Below are positions 1 to 6,354 of a stretch of 8,972 bases of DNA, one piece after another. The position numbers and the translations under genes were made by a program. The stretch's first letter is position 1; each line of letters starts with the position of its first letter. Below the pieces are notes generated by a model. The model was not told the DNA's origin and searched no databases. It saw nothing but the letters and a program-made list of their open reading frames with translations. Source of the DNA: Methyloceanibacter sp. (GTDB taxonomy: Bacteria > Pseudomonadota > Alphaproteobacteria > Rhizobiales > Methyloligellaceae); assembly GCA_016649675.1 (NCBI GenBank), contig JAENXG010000090.1, positions 1-8,972 of the forward strand. Direction: 5' to 3'.

Positions 1-165
1 CTGCTTCGGGAAGTCCGCGATATTTGCGACAAGTTGTGTGTAAATCTCCTCGATGGCCTCAACCCACAGGACGTCGAGCATACAGATCGCGCTCCTGGCC
101 AAGATTCGCGCCGACATGCACGACGCCCCGCACCTCCCCTAGAAAATCATCGAGGGAGCATTGGG
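1..165 (-). pseudogene. FkbM-type methyltransferase, frameshifted 5' remnant running off the left edge
   Basis: Read leftwards, one frame gives SLDDFLGEVRGVVHVGANLG and then QERDLYA, the N-terminal SAM-binding strand and glycine loop typical of FkbM-family methyltransferases (HVGANxGQE). That frame ends in a stop a few codons later, at about position 61. A second frame, entered at about position 79, continues with LDVLWVEAIEEIYTQLVANI, which is what the family shows next. Family members have roughly four residues (such as RHGL) between YA and DVLWVE. Here only one base separates the TAT codon (82-80) from the CTC codon (78-76), so an out-of-frame deletion of about 11 bases is the simplest explanation. 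An ATG at 81 opens the second frame, so an automatic caller could annotate a shortened gene from there. The rest of the gene lies outside the window. FkbM relatives O-methylate sugars or secondary metabolites; no function is expected of this copy. Confidence 0.55.
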
Positions 166-443
166 TCTCGCTGGAGGCTTTGGATTCCAACTCAGCTCCC
201 TGGGCCGTCCATCACCACGAAGTTCTTGTCACTGCGCGTATCGGGCGTTGCTGGAAAGCGGTTGCACCGCTCCTGGCGCCTCTTCGCTTCGCGAGCCTGG
301 CAAACGCCTCACCGACCAGACAGCGCCGGCCGGCAAGGAAGCCGGCACCAAGAACCAACAGAGCGATGACGGATCGCCGGCTCTGGTCCCGCTTCGGCAT
401 CTTTGCCCCCCTCAAGAACCGGCGATGATTCTAAGACCTCGCC
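166..443. other. Intergenic DNA with no supported gene
   Basis: Overlapping open frames occur on both strands here, but all are rich in Arg, Pro and Ser, lack a plausible ribosome binding site and resemble no family I know, which is usual for GC-rich non-coding DNA. The only trace of coding is at 175-224 on the minus strand. There NFVVMD in one frame is followed, after a one-base shift, by QGAELES, which resembles the C-terminal D-x-QGAEL motif of FkbM-family proteins. It may be the tail of a second decayed copy. Confidence 0.4.
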
Positions 444-517
444 ATTCCGGCGCAAGCCGGAATCCGGGGACCTCTAGCTCGGCTCCTTCACGTCTGGATC
501 TGGGCTTTCGCCGGGAT
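444..517. repeat. REP/BIME-like double-hairpin element
   Basis: Two stem-loops lie 34 bases apart. The first (444-463) is a perfect 8-bp stem, ATTCCGGC / GCCGGAAT, closed by a GCAA tetraloop. The second (498-517) pairs ATCTGGGC with GCCGGGAT around a TTTC loop, with one mismatch and one wobble. This closely resembles the dispersed intergenic element of many proteobacteria that reads CATTCCGGCGCAAGCCGGAA, then a gap, then a GGCTTTCGCCGGGAT hairpin. The second hairpin lies inside the 3' end of the long fusion gene; the first lies just beyond its stop codon (474-476). No T-run follows on the minus strand, so it is not a standard intrinsic terminator, though it could stabilise or end the operon mRNA. 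Confidence 0.65.
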
Positions 518-2804
518 GGCGGCGGGGCTCGGGTTCAGCGCCAAGCGCCTTCACATAGATCACCTTGCCGTCGCCGGGGCCGTAGAAGTCGGTGAGCCGC
601 GCCTCCTCCGTGAAGCCCATGCGCTGATAGAAGCCGCGTGTGCCGGCATAGCGGTCCGAGGTGGAGGTATCGGCATAGATGTGCTTGGCGCCGGCTTTGC
701 GCATCGCCGCCTCGGCCCGGTTATAGACATGGGCGCCAAGACCCCTGCCCTGCTCTTCGGGCGCAACAGCAATCCAATAAAGATCAAAAGACCCTAGGGT
801 CCCCTCGATCAGCCCATAGCAGGCATAGGCTACGAGCGAGGATCCGCGCTCGGCGAGCACGAAGTGATAGCCCGAGCGGGCGCCCTTGGTCAGGCGCTCG
901 GTGACGAGCTCCGCGGCGATCTCCACCTCCGCCGCGTTGAAGAAGCCGGTGCTCGCCACGAGCGAGCGCACGCGGCCGACATCGTCGGCCATCGCGGCGC
1001 TTCGCCAATCGAGCCCGTTGCGGTGGCTGGTCCTGGCCGCCGCGCTGCGGGCAAGCGCCGGCGCCACCTGCTGCGCCGATGAGCGTCCCGTGACAAGCCC
1101 ATTGAAGAAGCTCCGCACATTGGCGCCGAGCGTGCGCACGCGGTAACCACCCTCCTGCACCACGAGGGTTGAGTAACCCTGCTCGCCGATCATCTGCCCA
1201 AGCCGGTCGAAATCCTTGGCGCGGTTGGGCCAGGTCCCGGTCGGATCGCCGCGGGCCGTATCCAAGCCGAGCGACACCACGAGAAAGGCCGGCGCAAAGC
1301 GTCTGATGCGCCGCAAGCCTTCGGCGACCGCGGTGCGGTGCTGATCGGTGGTGATCTGCTCGGGGAGCGGAATGTTGAGATTGTAGCCGGCGCCGGGACC
1401 CGTCCCGGTCTCGTCGCGGAAGCCGGTAAAATAGGGATAGGCGAAGCTCGGATGGCCGTGGATCGAGACGGTGAGCACGTCGGAGCGATTGTAGAAAATC
1501 TCCTGCTGGCCGTTGCCGTGGTGATAGTCGATATCGAGGATCGCGACCCGGCCATACCGCGACAGCAGATTCGCCGCGATCGCCGCGTTGTTGAAATAGC
1601 AGAAGCCGCCAAAAGTGCGCGTCTCGGCGTGATGGCCGGGAGGCCGCACCAGGGCGTAAGCGAGGCCGGCTCCTTCGAGCACCCTCTCGGCAGCCGTGAG
1701 CGCACAATCCACGGCGGAACGGGCGGCGAGGTAGGCGTTCTCATTGAGCGGCGTGAACGTATCGATGCAGTAATAGCCGGCCAGCACCGTCTCGTCCTTG
1801 GGCGGCCGCGCCGGGTTCCGCGTCGGGAAGACGTAGGGGTAGATCGACTTCTTGGGACCCGCCAAGAGGCAAGCCTTGCGGATGTAGTCGACCAGGCGCC
1901 CGTCATGCACGGCGCGGATGTGGCGGTCCGAGTAGCGCTTCGCCGGCACCTTCTGAAACAGGCCCGAGGCGTCGAGCTCGGAAAGAATCGAGCGGATGCG
2001 CACGGGCGCCTCGACATAACCCCGCTCCTGAACATGATGGATGGTGTGATCGTCGTTGAGCACGAGCGCGATGCTCGGCTCGGCCGGGACGCGCACCTCT
2101 CCCTTCGGTGCTCTTCTCGACTTAACGTAGCGCGCCTCGCGCAATTGGATTGGGTCGTCCTTGATGGAGTCCACGACCATCTGCACATAGGCCGCCGGCG
2201 GCCCATATTTGCGCTCGAGGATGGCGCGCACGACTTTCCTCACCTTGTCGCGGCTTGGCAGATCGTTGGAGCCGAGCGGATCGAGCAGCAGGTAGGGCGG
2301 GTCGGTGCCACCAGGCGTCACCGGCGTCTCATAGGCGGTGTTGGCGATCGGCCGCGCGCCGTAGCGCTCATAGAATTTGAGGCGGTTCGCGTTGCTCGCC
2401 CGGATCTCGGGATTTGGGCTGAGCGCCGGATCGTCGGGGAGGCTTTCGAAATAGATTTGCGTGCCGAGCGCGCGGGCCTCCTCGCGCACCCGCTCATAGA
2501 GCGTAGCGCCGATGCCTCCTCCGGTCCGGCCGAGCGCGGTCGAGATGAGCTCGAGATAGGAGAAGCCGATGTCGGGCGCGTGCAGCAGAAGGGCCAGACC
2601 GAGCGTCTGGTCGCGCGCATTCTCGGCCACGAACAGCCGCGAGACGAAGCGGTGCTTGATAGGATTGGCAAGCTGCTCGGGCAGCTTGGCGATGTCGTAG
2701 TCGGGCATCAGCGGGAACTGCTCGCGCATGATCTTCTGCGCTGCCTCGATGGCCGAGCGGTTCACCGCCGTCGTGGCGTCTGCCACTTTACGGATACGGA
2801 GCAT
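474..2804 (-). CDS. GNAT acetyltransferase / acetylpolyamine amidohydrolase-type deacetylase / GNAT fusion
   Basis: This is a 776-residue three-domain protein, cytoplasmic, with no signal or membrane segment. Residues 1-200 are a GNAT-like domain with a degenerate acetyl-CoA loop (RTGGGIGA, 93-100). Residues 240-575 are a zinc deacetylase of the histone deacetylase superfamily, closest by eye to acetylpolyamine amidohydrolases. Landmarks are GYYC (343-346), RPPGHHA (387-393, general base pair H391/H392), GGFCYFNNAA, DIDYHHGNG (zinc ligands D426 and H428), SLGLD (D515, third ligand) and EGGY (Y554, transition-state tyrosine). All catalytic residues are present. Residues 600-753 are a second GNAT domain with a clean motif, QGRGLGA (685-691). 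A stop codon two codons upstream makes 2804 the first possible start; the ribosome site is poor, and the gap from the upstream ligase gene is 19 bases. The last 20 residues are encoded by a REP-like element and are probably not functional. As last gene of the operon it likely adds and removes acetyl groups on a small amine product; the substrate is not known. Confidence 0.88.
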   Translation of the reverse strand: MLRIRKVADATTAVNRSAIEAAQKIMREQFPLMPDYDIAKLPEQLANPIKHRFVSRLFVAENARDQTLGLALLLHAPDIGFSYLELISTALGRTGGGIGATLYERVREEARALGTQIYFESLPDDPALSPNPEIRASNANRLKFYERYGARPIANTAYETPVTPGGTDPPYLLLDPLGSNDLPSRDKVRKVVRAILERKYGPPAAYVQMVVDSIKDDPIQLREARYVKSRRAPKGEVRVPAEPSIALVLNDDHTIHHVQERGYVEAPVRIRSILSELDASGLFQKVPAKRYSDRHIRAVHDGRLVDYIRKACLLAGPKKSIYPYVFPTRNPARPPKDETVLAGYYCIDTFTPLNENAYLAARSAVDCALTAAERVLEGAGLAYALVRPPGHHAETRTFGGFCYFNNAAIAANLLSRYGRVAILDIDYHHGNGQQEIFYNRSDVLTVSIHGHPSFAYPYFTGFRDETGTGPGAGYNLNIPLPEQITTDQHRTAVAEGLRRIRRFAPAFLVVSLGLDTARGDPTGTWPNRAKDFDRLGQMIGEQGYSTLVVQEGGYRVRTLGANVRSFFNGLVTGRSSAQQVAPALARSAAARTSHRNGLDWRSAAMADDVGRVRSLVASTGFFNAAEVEIAAELVTERLTKGARSGYHFVLAERGSSLVAYACYGLIEGTLGSFDLYWIAVAPEEQGRGLGAHVYNRAEAAMRKAGAKHIYADTSTSDRYAGTRGFYQRMGFTEEARLTDFYGPGDGKVIYVKALGAEPEPRRHPGESPDPDVKEPS

Positions 2805-2823
2805 GGTCTAGATGCGAAGCATG

Positions 2824-3816
2824 TCAGGCGGTGGCTTGCAAGGCTCCAAGCGAGCCCTCGACGATTTGCCCGATCATGTCCGCATAAGAGAGCCCGGCTT
2901 CCTGAGCCGCCGCGGCGAACCCCGCATCGGGGCTGAGGCAGGGATTGACGTTGACCTCGAGGATGAAGGGCTCGCCTGCCGGATCGACCCGGAAGTCGAC
3001 GCGGGCGTAGGAGCTGAGCCCGAACAGGACCCAGCAGCCTTGAGCGAGCCCCGCCAGCCTCAAGGCAAGCTCGGGCTCGTCGGCTTCCAACCCGAAGCGC
3101 CGCGGCGTGCCGATATAGGCCTCGCTGTCCGGCGCCCATTTGGCCTCGTAGCCGACAATCTTGGCGGCCTCCGAGCCGAAGCCCTCGAATACGATCTCGG
3201 CGATCGGCAGCACATTGACGCCGCCCGGCCCTTCAAGCAGGGCCAGATTGAACTCGCGGCCATCGATGAAGCTTTCCGCGAAATGCTGGGTCCGAAGCCG
3301 CAGGTTGCGCTCGACAATGGCCTGCGCGGCCGCAGCCCCGCCCATTACCGACGCCTCGTCGAGGCCGAGCGAGCCGTGCTCCCACACCGGTTTGACGATG
3401 ACAGGGAGGAGAGGATCAAGTCCCGTCCCGTCCGCCGACCAGTCAGGGGTCGGCAATCCGGCATGGGCAAGCCTAAGCTTGGTCGCGATCTTCGACAGCG
3501 TTTCGAGCCAGGCGCTGGTGCCGGCCCCCGTGTAGGGAAGGCCGAGCGCATCGAGCCGCGCCGGGACGAAAGGCGCGAGCCTACCGTCGCCGTCCACGGC
3601 GTCGACCAAGTTGAAGACGAGCAGCGGGCGGGCCGCTTGCAGCGCCTCGAGCTCGGCGAGGTCCCGGCCGAGCGCGATGATCCTGGTGGCGAAGCCGAGG
3701 TCGCGAAGCGCACCTGTTACCGCTTCGGCGGCAATCAGCGTATCGCTCTCGTCGGGGCGGCTCGTCGTCGCCGCATGCAGGACCGGGATGAAGCCTCCCG
3801 CGCCCAGCCCCATCAC
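2824..3816 (-). CDS. ATP-grasp ligase, D-Ala-D-Ala ligase fold (second of two)
   Basis: A 330-residue ATP-grasp enzyme expected to join a carboxylate, activated as acyl phosphate, to an amine with ATP hydrolysis. Seen in order: an N-terminal strand (FIPVLHAA, 9-16), the P-loop-like lysine segment VIVKPVWEHGSLG (139-151, K142), E181 in ESFIDGREFN, an omega-loop motif GYEAKW (222-227), and the metal site ARVDF (D274) with EVNVNP (E287, N289). The D-to-E-to-N spacing of 13 and 2 residues equals that of D-Ala-D-Ala ligases. It is not a typical Ddl: the GSS loop that binds D-alanine is GSL, and the AKY tyrosine is tryptophan. Length is normal for the family. The start is either GTG at 3816 (4-base overlap with the upstream stop) or ATG at 3813 (1-base overlap); GGCGGA upstream suits both. 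It is probably translated by coupling with the other ligase and acts in the same pathway. Confidence 0.85.
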   Translation of the reverse strand: MMGLGAGGFIPVLHAATTSRPDESDTLIAAEAVTGALRDLGFATRIIALGRDLAELEALQAARPLLVFNLVDAVDGDGRLAPFVPARLDALGLPYTGAGTSAWLETLSKIATKLRLAHAGLPTPDWSADGTGLDPLLPVIVKPVWEHGSLGLDEASVMGGAAAAQAIVERNLRLRTQHFAESFIDGREFNLALLEGPGGVNVLPIAEIVFEGFGSEAAKIVGYEAKWAPDSEAYIGTPRRFGLEADEPELALRLAGLAQGCWVLFGLSSYARVDFRVDPAGEPFILEVNVNPCLSPDAGFAAAAQEAGLSYADMIGQIVEGSLGALQATA

Positions 3817-4844
3817 GCGCGTTTCCGCCGGCGCTCCTCACCGGGCCGGGCAACGCCGCCGCGGGCAAGCCCGTAGCGAGCAAGGCCCGCGTCGAGGATC
3901 ATGCCGATCAGGGCTGTGAACTCCACGCCGTTCTGCGCGGCGAGGATCGGCAGGTCCGAGTGCCACGGATTGAGGCCGGCAAGGGGGTTCGCCTCGAGGA
4001 AATAAGGCTCGCCCTTCTCGTCCGAGCGGAAGTCGATGCGGGCGGCATCGCGGCACTCGAGCGCCCGGTAGGCCTCTAGCGCCCGCGTTCCGGCAAGCCG
4101 TGCCTCGCCGTCGTCGGCCGGGGCGTAGATGACGAGGTCCTCGCACAGCTCCTTGTTGTGGAGCGAGTAAACATTGGCCTCGGCATGCTCCTTCAGCAGG
4201 ATCTCGCAGACGCCGAGCACCCGGGCCTCTTGGCCGTTGCCGACGATCCCAACGGTGAACTCGCGGCCCGAGAGATAGCGCTCGACCAGCGCCGGCTGGC
4301 GGTAACGCTCGATCACCCTAGTCGCGGCGGCGACAAGGTCGTCTCCATTGTGCACCAGCGAAGCGACCTCGCAGCCTTTGCCGGTGCCTTCGGCGAGCGG
4401 CTTGACGAAGGCCGGGAAGTCGGCCCAGCCCGCAAGCTCGCTGGCGCTCGCCTCGGCCACCGCAAAGGCGGGCGTGGGAACGCCGGCATCACGGACGAGA
4501 CGCTTGGCCACCCCCTTGTCGAGGGAGGCGGCCATCGTGAGCACGTCGGAGAACAGGTAAGGCTGGTCGAACAGCTCGCAAAGCGCAGGAACCTGCGCCT
4601 CGCGAGACCGGCCCTTGACCCCTTCGGCGATGGAGAAGACGAGATCGAAGCGCTCGCCGGCGACGAACCGCGCCGCGAGCGCCTGCCCGCGGCCGACACG
4701 GTCCACCTCGCAGCCCAGCGCTTCGAGCGCACCAGCGAGCTCGTCGATGGTGCCGATGTTGTCGAACTCGGCAATCTCCTCCTCGGAGAAGCCGAGCGCC
4801 CGATAATCGTCGCGCAGATCGTAGACGAGAGCGACGCGCATCAT
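3813..4844 (-). CDS. ATP-grasp ligase, D-Ala-D-Ala ligase fold (first of two)
   Basis: A 343-residue amide-forming ligase of the ATP-grasp class. Visible are the N-terminal strand MRVALVYD, the lysine loop FVKPLAEGTGKG (146-157, K148), VERYLSGREF (187-196, E188), and the metal site ARIDF (D271) plus LEANPLAGLNP (E284, N286), spaced as in D-Ala-D-Ala ligases. Key Ddl substrate residues differ: the GSS loop reads GTGKG, and the omega-loop AKY is replaced by a segment reading VYSLHNKEL. The acceptor is therefore probably not D-alanine. The frame is open upstream to 5114, but that part lies wholly inside the aminomutase gene; the family N-terminus begins with the ATG at 4844, preceded by CAGGG. 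This ATG overlaps the aminomutase stop (4843-4841) by three of its four ATGA bases, a translational coupling signature. It is clearly diverged from its neighbour, so the two likely use different substrates. The C-terminus is a short arginine-rich tail. Confidence 0.87.
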   Translation of the reverse strand: MMRVALVYDLRDDYRALGFSEEEIAEFDNIGTIDELAGALEALGCEVDRVGRGQALAARFVAGERFDLVFSIAEGVKGRSREAQVPALCELFDQPYLFSDVLTMAASLDKGVAKRLVRDAGVPTPAFAVAEASASELAGWADFPAFVKPLAEGTGKGCEVASLVHNGDDLVAAATRVIERYRQPALVERYLSGREFTVGIVGNGQEARVLGVCEILLKEHAEANVYSLHNKELCEDLVIYAPADDGEARLAGTRALEAYRALECRDAARIDFRSDEKGEPYFLEANPLAGLNPWHSDLPILAAQNGVEFTALIGMILDAGLARYGLARGGVARPGEERRRKRA

Positions 4845-6157
4845 AGCGAACCCTGCATGCGATCTGCGCCAACCGTCCCGTCGGGATCGGCATAGCGGTA
4901 AGTCTTGCCCTCGAAGTTCTTGAGGATGAGGTCGTCCCCGTCCCGGCCCACGACATAGTCCGGGATGAGCGGGATCTTGCCGCCGCCGCCGGGCGCATCG
5001 ATCACATAGGTCGGCACGGCATAGCCGGTGGTATGGCCGCGCAAGCCCTGCATGATCTCGAGCCCTTTGTCGACGCTCGTCCTGAAATGCGAGGAGCCGG
5101 TGATCGGGTCGCATTGATAGAGGTAGTAGGGCCTGACCCGGCGCATCAGAAGCCCATGGAAGAGCGTCTTCAGCGTATCGACCGAGTCGTTGACACCTTT
5201 GAGCAACACGGTCTGGCTGCCGAGCGGAATACCGGCGTCAGCAAGGCGCGTCGCGGCCTCGGTGACCTCGGGCGTGAGCTCAGCAGGATGGGTGAAATGG
5301 AGGCTCATCCACAGCGGATGATGCTTCTTGAGCACGCGGATCAGAGAGCGCGTCACCCGCATCGGCAGCACCACCGGCACCTTGGTACCAAGGCGTACGA
5401 ACTCGACATGCTTGATGGCCCTGAGGCGCCCGAGCAGATAGTCGAGCCGCTCGTCGGAGAGCGTCAGCGGATCGCCGCCCGAGATCAGCACGTCGCGGAT
5501 TTCCGGATGCGCTGCGATATAGTCGAGCGCCTCCTCCCATTGCGGCCGGCTGAAGGAATACTCGCCGCCAGGCTCGCCCACCATGCGCGACCGTGTGCAG
5601 TAGCGGCAATAGGTCGAGCAGAAGCCCGTGGCGAGGAAGAGGACGCGATCGGGATAGCGGTGCACCAGGCCCGGCACCACGCTATGGCCGTCCTCGCCAA
5701 GCGGGTCGTCGGCCTCGCCGGGCGTCTTCAGATATTCGGTGCCGACCGGGACATGGGTGCGGCGGAGCGGCTCCATGGCATCATCGCGGGCCATCAGGCT
5801 CGCGTAATAAGGTGTGATGCCAAGCGGCAGCGACCCTTGGTGGCGGATTACCGCGTCGCGCTCGTCGTCCGAGAGCACGAAGATGCGCTCGAGCTCGGCG
5901 AGGGTGCGGATGCGGGACCGCGCCTGCCAGCGCCAGTCGTTCCACTGGGCGGGCTCTACCTCGGGGAAGTGGCGCTTGCGGAACGCGCGCGTGAGCGGCC
6001 CGAGGGGGAAGCGCTCCATGCGCACCGCCAGCGCCCCGAGCCGTTCGGCCGCCTCGGGCGAGATAGATTTGATAGGGTGATGTGGTTTGGGAAGAAGTTG
6101 GGATGTCGCTTGCGAGCGACTGGGTGGCTCTTCGGCCTCGACCTGAAGCAAGTTCAT
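4841..6157 (-). CDS. kamA: Lysine 2,3-aminomutase (KamA/AblA family radical SAM enzyme)
   Basis: A 438-residue enzyme expected to convert L-lysine to L-beta-lysine using a 4Fe-4S cluster, S-adenosylmethionine and pyridoxal phosphate. The radical SAM cluster motif is CSTYCRYC (C180, C184, C187), the SAM-binding GGDP is at 227-230, and the PLP lysine is K394 in DAPGGGGK. The two aspartates that hold the lysine side chain in clostridial aminomutase (D293 and D330) correspond to D350 in YQCDP and D387 in VIDAPGGGGK, with the same spacing of 37. This argues for lysine rather than glutamate as substrate, and against EpmB, which is shorter and lacks the second motif. The start at 6157 has a good ribosome site (GGAGGGGA, 6175-6168, 10 bases upstream). 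The length slightly exceeds the 416 residues of the clostridial enzyme because of an N-terminal extension. First gene of the operon; its stop overlaps the next start. Confidence 0.92.
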   Translation of the reverse strand: MNLLQVEAEEPPSRSQATSQLLPKPHHPIKSISPEAAERLGALAVRMERFPLGPLTRAFRKRHFPEVEPAQWNDWRWQARSRIRTLAELERIFVLSDDERDAVIRHQGSLPLGITPYYASLMARDDAMEPLRRTHVPVGTEYLKTPGEADDPLGEDGHSVVPGLVHRYPDRVLFLATGFCSTYCRYCTRSRMVGEPGGEYSFSRPQWEEALDYIAAHPEIRDVLISGGDPLTLSDERLDYLLGRLRAIKHVEFVRLGTKVPVVLPMRVTRSLIRVLKKHHPLWMSLHFTHPAELTPEVTEAATRLADAGIPLGSQTVLLKGVNDSVDTLKTLFHGLLMRRVRPYYLYQCDPITGSSHFRTSVDKGLEIMQGLRGHTTGYAVPTYVIDAPGGGGKIPLIPDYVVGRDGDDLILKNFEGKTYRYADPDGTVGADRMQGSL

Positions 6158-6238
6158 GGGATATGCGTCCCCTCCGTGCTTTCGCGGATCGATCGTGGCG
6201 CCAACCGCCGACTCTGTCGTCCGTCAAAAGCGCGAGTC

Positions 6239-6266
6239 ATTTCAGCGACCTCGTTATCAATTTCAA
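6239..6266 (-). promoter_or_regulatory. Candidate promoter of the aminomutase operon
   Basis: On the minus strand TTGAAA (6266-6261) is followed after 16 bases by TGAAAT (6244-6239), an approximate sigma-70 pair. It would give a leader of about 70 bases before the aminomutase start. The -10 match is only four of six, so this is a suggestion. The -35 lies between the arms of the inverted repeat listed next, and the -10 touches one arm. Confidence 0.28.
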
Positions 6267-6284
6267 GTGCTAATGAAGTCGCTG
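6243..6284. promoter_or_regulatory. Inverted repeat in the divergent control region, possible operator
   Basis: CAGCGAC (6243-6249) and GTCGCTG (6278-6284) form a perfect 7-bp inverted repeat, with arm centres 35 bases apart. The pair lies in the 197-base gap (6158-6354) between the divergent aminomutase operon and the exported-protein gene, within an AT-richer patch, and brackets the candidate -35 box. This is a plausible two-site operator; a chance origin is not excluded. The rest of the gap holds no gene I can support. Confidence 0.35.
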
Positions 6285-6354
6285 CCCAACTTTTTTGCCG
6301 CACGCCGGTCCCATCGTCCCGGGGTGCGGGGCGCGGTGGAAGGACGGGGGAAGC

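Noticed and set aside
212..415. 67-codon minus-strand frame with a hydrophobic stretch
   Set aside because: One short hydrophobic run with no ribosome site or family resemblance, beside decayed DNA; too weak to call.
24..595. Overlapping plus-strand open frames at the left edge
   Set aside because: There is no ribosome site and the composition is low-information. They cross the REP-like element and lie antisense to the FkbM remnant.
784..1707. 307-codon minus-strand open frame
   Set aside because: It is an alternative frame inside the deacetylase coding region, very rich in Arg and Ala.
1338..2936. 532-codon plus-strand open frame
   Set aside because: It lies antisense to the deacetylase fusion and ligase, is rich in Arg, Glu and Gly, and shows no family motif; the opposite strand has clear catalytic motifs.
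2824..4844. Annotating the ligases as ddl, cell-wall D-Ala-D-Ala ligase
   Set aside because: The D-alanine-binding loop and omega-loop residues differ in both, and the neighbours are not cell-wall genes.
4841..6157. Annotating the aminomutase as EpmB for EF-P modification
   Set aside because: The protein is too long, it carries the full DAPGGGGK lysine motif, and no EpmA or EF-P gene is nearby.
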